This document shows, one piece after another, positions 50,767 to 56,654 of a stretch of 56,654 bases of DNA. Under the pieces are notes generated by a model. That model ran no database searches. It saw only the letters and a program-made list of their open reading frames with translations, and was not told the DNA's origin. A program made the position numbers and the translations under genes. Origin of the DNA: Cloacimonetes bacterium UBA5284 (lineage in GTDB: Bacteria; Cloacimonadota; Cloacimonadia; Cloacimonadales; Cloacimonadaceae); NCBI GenBank assembly GCA_002410505.1, contig DHSO01000004.1:23747-80400 (forward strand). Direction: 5' to 3'. The stretch's first letter is position 1. Each line of letters starts with the position of its first letter.

Positions 50767-52446
50767 ATGCCATTTCTCCCGATCAACAAACAAGACATGA
50801 AAGCCCGGGGCTGGTCTGTCTGCGACATCATCCTCATTAGCGGAGATGCCTATATAGACCATCCCTCCTTTGGCGTTCCCATCATCGCGAGGACCCTGGA
50901 AGCTGCTGGGTTCAGAGTGGGTATCATCGCTCAACCGGACTGGCACAATGACGCAGATTTTATGGCTCTGGGCGCTCCCCGGCTATTCTTTGGCATCAGC
51001 TCCGGAAATATGGATTCTATGGTGAATCATTATACTGCCCAGCGTCGGCTACGCTCCGATGACGCCTACAGTCCGCAAGGCAAAAGCGGCAAGAGACCGG
51101 ATCGTGCCGTAATGATCTATACCAACATCATCAAACGGTTGTATAAAGGCATCCCGGTGCTAATCGGCGGAGTGGAAGCCTCTCTGCGACGAGTGGCACA
51201 TTACGATTTTTGGCAAAACAAGGTGCGCAATAGCATATTGGCAGACAGCAAAGCCGACCTTTTAATCTATGGCATGGCAGAGCATACGATCACAGATCTG
51301 GCACAAAAACTGAACGCCGGTAAACATATATCCGAACTGAATGATCTTCCTTCCACAGTATGCTATTGCAAGGAAGCGGGAGAGCCACGCTTGCCGGATG
51401 CCGATCAATGCGGGGATAAAAACACTTTTCACCTGATGAATCGTGTTTTTTACGATAACTATGCCACTAAGGCTCTCTTTCAACTCAATGGCGGCCGCTG
51501 GATCAAACACAATCCCCCCGCCCCCGCTCTGCCCGGTAAAGAACTGGATAGAATCTACTCTCTGCCCTTCATGAATGCGCCTCATCCCATTTATGGAAAT
51601 CAACGCATCCCGGCATGGGAACAGATCAAGCAAAGCATCACCAGCCATCGCGGTTGCTACGGTGGCTGTAATTTCTGTGCCATCGCCGTGCATCAGGGAC
51701 GCAGGATCCAATCCCGCTCTGCAGCCTCCATCATCGCGGAAGCACGCAAGCTGAAAGGAACCATCAGCGATGTGGGCGGACCCAGCGCGAATATGTATGG
51801 CAGCTATTGTAAACTCGGTTTTCCCGATAGCTGTCCCCGCCGCTCCTGCATTTTCCCGGAGATCTGTCCCAATCTGGTTTTGGATCACGAAGCGCAATTG
51901 CATCTGCTGGATGCAATCTCCAAACTTCCGGATATCAAGCATGTATTTATCGCCAGCGGCATCCGCCACGACCTGGTTTTGGGCAATAAACGCTACATCA
52001 AAGCCATTGCGACCAAATATACCGGGGGTAGGTTGAAATTGGCTCCGGAGCATAGCGCGCCAAATGTGCTGAAACTGATGGGCAAGCCTCCGATCGAGCG
52101 CTTTGAAGCCTTTTCCAAAGAGTATTTCGAAGAACTGCGCTCTTCCGGACTCAAACGTCAGATCATTCCCTACATCATCATCGGCCATCCCGGTACGACG
52201 ATGGAAGACGCAATAGCCCTGAAACATTGGTTGGAAAAACATAAGATCCATGTGGAACAAGTACAGGAATTCACTCCAACGCCAATGACCATAAGCACTT
52301 GCATGTATTATACGGGTCTGGATTTTGAGAGTGGATCCCCCATACATATACCCTCGCCGGGCGAGATCCGCAAGCAGAAAGAGCTGATCGTGAAGCCAGC
52401 GTTTGCTACCAAACCCAGGCCTCGCAAGACTTTCATAAAAGCATAG
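50767..52446 (+). CDS. YgiQ-family radical SAM protein
   Basis: This 559-residue protein has a cobalamin-like N-terminal domain (GWSVCDIILISGDAYIDHPSFG), the radical-SAM cluster CYGGCNFC (CX3CX2C, residues ~297-304), and YgiQ-specific blocks (KLAPEHSAPNVLKLMGKP, TPMTISTCMYYTG). YgiQ (UPF0313) has no settled function. Start ATG 50767. There is an 80-base gap to the cold-shock terminator. Upstream of the thi operon promoter it is probably a separate unit. Confidence 0.92.
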   Translation: MPFLPINKQDMKARGWSVCDIILISGDAYIDHPSFGVPIIARTLEAAGFRVGIIAQPDWHNDADFMALGAPRLFFGISSGNMDSMVNHYTAQRRLRSDDAYSPQGKSGKRPDRAVMIYTNIIKRLYKGIPVLIGGVEASLRRVAHYDFWQNKVRNSILADSKADLLIYGMAEHTITDLAQKLNAGKHISELNDLPSTVCYCKEAGEPRLPDADQCGDKNTFHLMNRVFYDNYATKALFQLNGGRWIKHNPPAPALPGKELDRIYSLPFMNAPHPIYGNQRIPAWEQIKQSITSHRGCYGGCNFCAIAVHQGRRIQSRSAASIIAEARKLKGTISDVGGPSANMYGSYCKLGFPDSCPRRSCIFPEICPNLVLDHEAQLHLLDAISKLPDIKHVFIASGIRHDLVLGNKRYIKAIATKYTGGRLKLAPEHSAPNVLKLMGKPPIERFEAFSKEYFEELRSSGLKRQIIPYIIIGHPGTTMEDAIALKHWLEKHKIHVEQVQEFTPTPMTISTCMYYTGLDFESGSPIHIPSPGEIRKQKELIVKPAFATKPRPRKTFIKA

Positions 52447-52480
52447 ACAGATGATTTCCCCATCCGCATATTCCACATTG

Positions 52481-52508
52481 TTGTTGACAGATAAGCCAAT
52501 CATATAAT
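52481..52508 (+). promoter_or_regulatory. Candidate thi operon promoter
   Basis: A perfect -10 TATAAT (52503-52508) has TTGTTG (52481-52486) 16 bases upstream. A TTGACA at 52484-52489 is too close (13 bases). Initiation would begin just before the riboswitch. Confidence 0.55.
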
Positions 52509-52520
52509 CTTGGAACCAAT

Positions 52521-52593
52521 ACAGGGGTGCTGAGTTTTCAGCTGAGAATATACCCTTCGAACCTGATCCGGATAATACCGGCGCTAGGAAGTA
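52521..52593 (+). promoter_or_regulatory. TPP riboswitch (THI element)
   Basis: The conserved core is complete: ACAGGGGTGCT, GCTGAGA and ATACCC on the left, then CCTGATCCGGATAATACCGG and CTAGGAAG on the right. It binds thiamine pyrophosphate in the leader RNA. Downstream, a CCCCCTT/AAAGGGG hairpin (~52641-52664) overlaps the AAAGGGG ribosome binding site of thi4, suggesting control of translation initiation. Confidence 0.95.
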
Positions 52594-52668
52594 CAAAAAT
52601 ACTCCCCACCAGAAACCATCCTCGAAGGATCCTCTCAATCCCCCTTAAAAAACACAAAGGGGAAAAAC

Positions 52669-53442
52669 ATGGAAAAAACTATTTCCACCGCCATCTGTCA
52701 AGACTGGTTTCACAAACTGTCTCTACACCTGGAAAACGACGTGATTATTGTAGGCGCGGGGCCATCAGGCCTTGTCTGTGCCGCAGAACTAAGTTCGAAA
52801 AACATCAAAACCTGTGTAATCGAAAGTAAACTGGCCCCAGGCGGAGGCATGTGGGGCGGCGCGATGCTCTTCAACAGTATCGTAGTCCAGGAAGAAGCCC
52901 GCTATATCTTGCAAAAATACGGCATCAATCATCGGGAACACACGCCAGGATTTTATGTGGCCGACGCCGCTGAAGCAAGCTCCGCTCTGATCTATCAAGC
53001 CAGCCATAACGGCTGTGCCATCTTTTCCGGAATGCGTATGGAAGATGTGCTGGTAAAAGATGATAGAGTGCGGGGAGTGGTAGTGAACTGGACACCTGTG
53101 TTGCGCCTGGACATGCACGTAGATCCGCTCTCACTATTGTCCGGCTGCGTTGTGGACGCCACAGGACATCCCTCAGAAGTGGTAAAGGTACTGGTAAACA
53201 AAAATCAAATAGCACTCGAGCTGCCCGAAAAGGGAATACAGGGAGAAAGGTCGATGAACGCGGAAGCGGGAGAGAAAGCTTGCATTCGATATACATCAGA
53301 AGTGTATCCCGGATTGTATGTGAGCGGCATGGCTGCCTGCGGAGTAAGCGGCAGCAATCGCATGGGCCCGATCTTTGGCGGGATGTTGCTATCCGGAATG
53401 AAAGCAGCCGGATTGATCTGCTCCGCTCTGGGAAAGGCTTGA
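52669..53442 (+). CDS. thi4: Thi4-type thiazole synthase (sulfide-using, histidine form)
   Basis: It makes the ADP-thiazole carboxylate precursor of thiamine from NAD, glycine and sulfur. The FAD/NAD motif is GAGPSG (29-34), then APGGGMWGGA (56-65) and the C-terminal GSNRMGPIFGGMLLSG. At the position of the sulfur-donating cysteine in yeast THI4 (QCCMDP) it has DMHVDP (H150), as in archaeal iron-dependent enzymes that take free sulfide and turn over repeatedly. The protein has 257 residues; ATG 52669 follows AAAGGGG. First gene of the riboswitch operon. Confidence 0.92.
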   Translation: MEKTISTAICQDWFHKLSLHLENDVIIVGAGPSGLVCAAELSSKNIKTCVIESKLAPGGGMWGGAMLFNSIVVQEEARYILQKYGINHREHTPGFYVADAAEASSALIYQASHNGCAIFSGMRMEDVLVKDDRVRGVVVNWTPVLRLDMHVDPLSLLSGCVVDATGHPSEVVKVLVNKNQIALELPEKGIQGERSMNAEAGEKACIRYTSEVYPGLYVSGMAACGVSGSNRMGPIFGGMLLSGMKAAGLICSALGKA

Positions 53443-53445
53443 CCT

Positions 53446-54099
53446 ATGCACGACTTTGGCTTGTATATAGTAATGACATCCCCGGAGCTGGGTTATCGCG
53501 ATTTCACAAAGCTGTGCGTGGAGATGGAAGTTCCATTCATACAATTGCGAGACAAAGAGATGCCCTTCGTCAGTCAATTGGATTTGGCCAAAGACCTGGT
53601 AGCAGTGTGCCGGGGCAGCAAGACCCGCCTCATTGTAAACGACAGCATTGAGCTTTGCCGATTATCAGATGCCGATGGCCTGCACCTTGGACCCGCAGAT
53701 GCTCCCTGGGCTGAAGCACGTCGCATATTGCCTCCCGGTAAAATACTGGGAGTTTCTACGCACAGTATTGAAGCGGCTTTGGCAATGATCTCTCAAATAC
53801 GTCATCCGGGAGAGGTGAAGGCTCCGGACTACATGAGTTTCGGACCCATCTACCCCACCGTCGCCAAAAAAATCCCTGATGCTCCTCTTGGCACCGAAAA
53901 GCTGCGATATGTGATCGCTCAAACTCCTATACCACTGGTGGCAATCGGTGGAATTTTCCCACACAATATCCCGGAAGTTTTGGCAAGCGGAGCTTGCAAT
54001 CTGTGCTTCATCAGACATTTCGCTTCCTCCGCTACCGCCGATGAACTAAGAACAAAAATCAAACAATTTTACACAATCTTGAAGGAGACACAATCATGA
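53446..54099 (+). CDS. thiE: Thiamine-phosphate synthase
   Basis: It joins the hydroxymethylpyrimidine and thiazole phosphates into thiamine phosphate. The (beta/alpha)8 enzyme shows IQLRDKEM, LIVNDSIELC, ADGLHLGPADAPW and SFGPIYPT, plus the phosphate loop VAIGGIFPHNI. It has 217 residues. It starts four bases after thi4 and overlaps thiC by four bases (ATGA). The DGLHLGPAD motif is a variant of the usual DGVHLGQxD. Confidence 0.93.
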   Translation: MHDFGLYIVMTSPELGYRDFTKLCVEMEVPFIQLRDKEMPFVSQLDLAKDLVAVCRGSKTRLIVNDSIELCRLSDADGLHLGPADAPWAEARRILPPGKILGVSTHSIEAALAMISQIRHPGEVKAPDYMSFGPIYPTVAKKIPDAPLGTEKLRYVIAQTPIPLVAIGGIFPHNIPEVLASGACNLCFIRHFASSATADELRTKIKQFYTILKETQS

Positions 54100-55376
54100 C
54101 ACAAATAGAAATGGCCCGCATGGGCAAGATAAGCATAGAAATGCAGCAAGCAGCCCAAGAAGAGCAGATCGACTGCCAAGAACTGATGAACTTGGTAGCG
54201 ATAGGCGAAGTAGTGATACCCCACAATCGAAACCGCAATGCCAGACCCACCGCTATCGGCAGCAAGACCCGCACCAAAATCAACGCCAACATAGGCACTT
54301 CTGACCTGCAATGCGAGCTCAAACTGGAGCTGGAAAAGCTTGCCCTTTGCGATAAGTTCGGCGCTCACAGCGTGATGGATCTCTCCACGGGAGGGGACCT
54401 GAACCAAATCCGCCGGAAAATGTTGGAAGAGAGCCCGTTAATCCTGGGCACCGTACCCATCTACGCCGTGGCTTCAGAACTGGAAAGAAAGGGCAAAGAC
54501 ATCCGTGCCTTCGAACCAGATATGCTCTTTGAAGAAATCGAGGATCAAGCTGAGCAGGGAGTGGATTTTATTACCGTTCACGCCGGAATCAATCGCTGGA
54601 GTTTACAAGCTCATTTGCGCGAAATGCGCCTTTTGGGCATCGTGAGCCGGGGAGGATCGCTGCTCAAACGCTGGATGATGTACAGTGGCAAAGAAAACCC
54701 TCTCTATGAAGATTACGACAGATTGTTGAATATATGCAAAAAGCACGACCTTAGCCTCAGTTTGGGCGATGGCTTCCGCCCCGGAGCCATCTCAGACGCT
54801 ACAGATTCCACCCAGATTTCCGAGCTGATCGTATTGGCAGAATTGGTGAAACGCGCTCGCGAAGCCAATGTTCAGGTGATGGTAGAAGGCCCGGGGCACG
54901 TGCCAATCACAGACATCGAAGCAAACGTGAGACTGCAGAAAAGACTATGCGAAAATGCGCCCTTCTATGTTTTAGGTCCACTACCTACAGATTTTTCTTG
55001 CGGCTACGATCACATCAGCGCTGCCATCGGTGCTGCCGTGGCGGCCACAGCCGGTGCAGATTTTCTGTGTTATGTGACGCCGGCTGAACACCTCTGTCTG
55101 CCGGATTTGGAAGATGTGAAACAAGGAATCATCGCCTCCCGTATAGCTGCCCATATCGCAGACATAGCCAAAGGCCGTCCCCATGCTCAAAGCATCGACG
55201 ATACTATCGCCAAAGCACGCCGGAAAATGGATTGGGATACCATCTTCCAAAAATGCGTGGATCCTGAATTGGCACAAAAACGTAAGCATGAAACATCGCA
55301 AAGCCGGGAAGATCGTTGCAGCATGTGCGGCAACCTCTGCGCGATCAAAACCGACACAGCAGATAATCATGCCTGA
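54096..55376 (+). CDS. thiC: Phosphomethylpyrimidine synthase
   Basis: This radical-SAM enzyme converts aminoimidazole ribotide into hydroxymethylpyrimidine phosphate. Family motifs are KTRTKINANIGTS, VMDLSTGGDLNQIR, SLSLGDGFRPGA and VEGPGHVPITDI. The C-terminal iron-sulfur motif is CSMCGNLC (CX2CX3C). At 426 residues it belongs to the short clade without the N-terminal extension of enterobacterial ThiC. It is coupled to thiE before it and thiD after it. Confidence 0.95.
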   Translation: MTQIEMARMGKISIEMQQAAQEEQIDCQELMNLVAIGEVVIPHNRNRNARPTAIGSKTRTKINANIGTSDLQCELKLELEKLALCDKFGAHSVMDLSTGGDLNQIRRKMLEESPLILGTVPIYAVASELERKGKDIRAFEPDMLFEEIEDQAEQGVDFITVHAGINRWSLQAHLREMRLLGIVSRGGSLLKRWMMYSGKENPLYEDYDRLLNICKKHDLSLSLGDGFRPGAISDATDSTQISELIVLAELVKRAREANVQVMVEGPGHVPITDIEANVRLQKRLCENAPFYVLGPLPTDFSCGYDHISAAIGAAVAATAGADFLCYVTPAEHLCLPDLEDVKQGIIASRIAAHIADIAKGRPHAQSIDDTIAKARRKMDWDTIFQKCVDPELAQKRKHETSQSREDRCSMCGNLCAIKTDTADNHA

Positions 55377-56202
55377 CATAATGGCAACTATCGGCGCCAT
55401 CGACAGTAGCGGTGGCGCCGGGATCAATCAGGATATCCGCATCGCCGCTTTGTTTGGCTTCCGTTTGCTTTGCTGCGCAGGTGCTCTCACCATTCAAGAC
55501 TCGACCGGTCTGAAAGCTGTTCACGACGCACCCCGCGATGCCTTTCTCGCGGCTTTGGAACAGATCAACCAATGCCCCGATATCCGCTTTATCAAAATCG
55601 GTGCCCTGGCAAACAGAGAAAAGATGGAATGCACCGCTGCAGCTTTGGTTAGAAACGCCGGTTATCGCATAATCTTGGATCCCGTCATAGCTCCTAGCCG
55701 CGGTCACGCATTCGTGGAAAAAGAGAATCTGGATTGCTTGCGCAAGATAGCGCATAAAGCGCATTTTATCTGCCCGAACATCCCCGAACTTGAAATCCTG
55801 AGCGGGCATCGGATCAGCAGCGTTCAAGACGCCCTGAGCGCTGCACAAGACCTATGCTGCGAAACCGGAGCAAGCATATTGTTGACCGGAGGCCACTGGC
55901 AACACCATAAGGCATACAGGCAAAAATCCGGAGATTCTAGCCACATACTCACAGAAGCATTTATCTGCAAAGAAAGCTGCCATTCTTACAGGTTTTTTGC
56001 GCACGACTGGCATTATACTCACGGCACGGGTTGCACTCTGGCCACAGCATTTATGTGCTTTCTGGCTCAAGGCTTTGCTCCCACACAAGCTTTCCCCAAA
56101 GCATCAGCTTTTACTCGAAAGTTCTATGACACATTAAACGGCATGGCTAGTAAAACCGAAATTGTCTACAACACTATCTGCATGGAGCACTTGCGCAGTT
56201 AA
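55369..56202 (+). CDS. thiD: Hydroxymethylpyrimidine/phosphomethylpyrimidine kinase
   Basis: It phosphorylates HMP and HMP-P to the diphosphate used by ThiE. The ribokinase-fold protein opens with ATIGAIDSSGGAGINQDI. It has a DPV motif (LDPVIAPS), FICPNIPELEIL, LLTGGHW and the anion-hole HGTGCTLATAF. ATG 55369 lies inside the thiC end (8-base overlap); ATG 55381 is a possible later start. With thi4, thiE and thiC it completes the pyrimidine and thiazole branches except for ThiL, which is not in the window. Confidence 0.92.
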   Translation: MPDIMATIGAIDSSGGAGINQDIRIAALFGFRLLCCAGALTIQDSTGLKAVHDAPRDAFLAALEQINQCPDIRFIKIGALANREKMECTAAALVRNAGYRIILDPVIAPSRGHAFVEKENLDCLRKIAHKAHFICPNIPELEILSGHRISSVQDALSAAQDLCCETGASILLTGGHWQHHKAYRQKSGDSSHILTEAFICKESCHSYRFFAHDWHYTHGTGCTLATAFMCFLAQGFAPTQAFPKASAFTRKFYDTLNGMASKTEIVYNTICMEHLRS

Positions 56203-56654
56203 AAATCAGAGGGTTGGTAAGAAAATCTTCGCTTCGTGTTCATAATCTCGCTAAGCCTCATTGCAAACAAAGACGTTCAAAATCTTGTATGCTACCAATA
56301 GTACCATGGGGTGCAGCTTGGTTTCCTTACTCCCACATATCGATCAAGGTTGGAGACAGCAATAAAGCCCTCAATCAAACGTAACGCCGCTGATTGGAAC
56401 AACAAAACATAATGTTGAAAATAGCTGAACGCAATTATGTGCTGATAGTTGAGTTTCGCATAAATCGCCAGAATTCAAATTATCAACTGAATACCATGCA
56501 TAACTAGGGTTGTTATTAGGCGCGAGATACGAGTGTTCTGATTAGGATCATGAACCATTGCCATACTTCTTCTATACTGGTTTGGAATATTCCCATCACA
56601 GGCAGGGTTTCGTAGCCCAGATTATTTACTTACTAATCTTTCCTAGGTGTCTAA
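56203..56654. other. Non-coding end of the window
   Basis: About 450 bases show no gene, RNA or repeat that I recognise, and no clear terminator after thiD. Short open frames lack start signals. Confidence 0.4.

Noticed and set aside
52484..52508. TTGACA followed by TATAAT before the thi riboswitch
   Set aside because: The spacing is only 13 bases, too short for a sigma-70 type promoter. The TTGTTG three bases upstream gives 16 and was preferred.
51262..52638. Long open frame (458 codons) on the minus strand
   Set aside because: It lies wholly antisense to the clear YgiQ gene and the TPP riboswitch, and its protein has no recognisable family. It is a shadow of the coding strand's codon bias.
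1..56654. CRISPR arrays
   Set aside because: No regularly spaced direct repeats were seen. The ATCAAGCGTT repeats at both ends of the window are palindromic clusters without spacers.
1..56654. tRNA or rRNA genes
   Set aside because: No T-loop (GGTTCGAATCC-type) with matching acceptor stems was found by eye in the gaps. A tRNAscan run would be decisive.

Overview
The window looks like a chromosome segment from an anaerobic, amino-acid-fermenting Gram-negative bacterium, most like the Cloacimonadota (Candidatus Cloacimonas). That placement is an inference from four things: a secreted M6-type protease with a FlgD-like C-terminal sorting domain, a KorDABC 2-oxoacid:ferredoxin oxidoreductase beside a lipoate-dependent 2-oxoacid dehydrogenase, carbamate kinase next to a cyclic-2,3-diphosphoglycerate-synthetase-like P-loop protein, and outer-membrane-type proteins. 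No rRNA or tRNA gene was found to confirm it.

Layout. 1-556 holds a 49-bp perfect palindrome inside a ~112-bp repeat and no gene. 557-5247 (+) is a complete 2-oxoacid dehydrogenase operon (E1 alpha, E1 beta, E2, E3). 5989-10473 (-) is trxB-alaS-glycosyltransferase. 10607-14569 (+) is queC-asparaginase-two glycosyltransferases, and 14629-16900 (+) is rpsT-mtgA-DUF2851. 17080-19843 (-) is pyrE (with an N-terminal DUF2007-like fusion)-methyltransferase-rnhB. 19919-22502 (-) is korDABC. 22674-28615 (-) holds a soluble TPR histidine kinase, the M6 protease and a membrane protein. 28779-30737 (+) is glnS plus a small ACT-like regulator. 30984-33372 (-) is the P-loop protein and arcC.

Accessory region. 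33519-40637 is a decayed prophage. Its remaining (+) strand phage genes are a shrunken terminase, a twice-frameshifted Mu gpF-like head protein, a truncated lysozyme and two late-gene remnants. Between the head gene and the lysozyme sits an AT-richer block, entirely on the (-) strand. It encodes a Ser/Thr protein kinase with a TPR-like partner, a frameshifted small exported protein, and a BglII/BstYI-type restriction endonuclease with its methyltransferase. This is the best candidate in the window for an undescribed (anti-phage) system. A second copy of the 49-bp palindrome, in inverted orientation, follows at 41.4-41.6 kb.

Envelope and thiamine regions. 41792-50133 (-) reads as one long envelope/signalling cluster: receiver protein, FemAB-like protein, ddl, a secreted protein, a FecR protein, a beta-barrel protein and a CHASE2-adenylate cyclase. 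A cold-shock protein and a YgiQ radical-SAM gene follow (+). The window ends with a TPP-riboswitch-controlled thi operon (thi4-thiE-thiC-thiD) whose Thi4 is of the histidine, sulfide-using type. The last ~450 bases show nothing recognisable.
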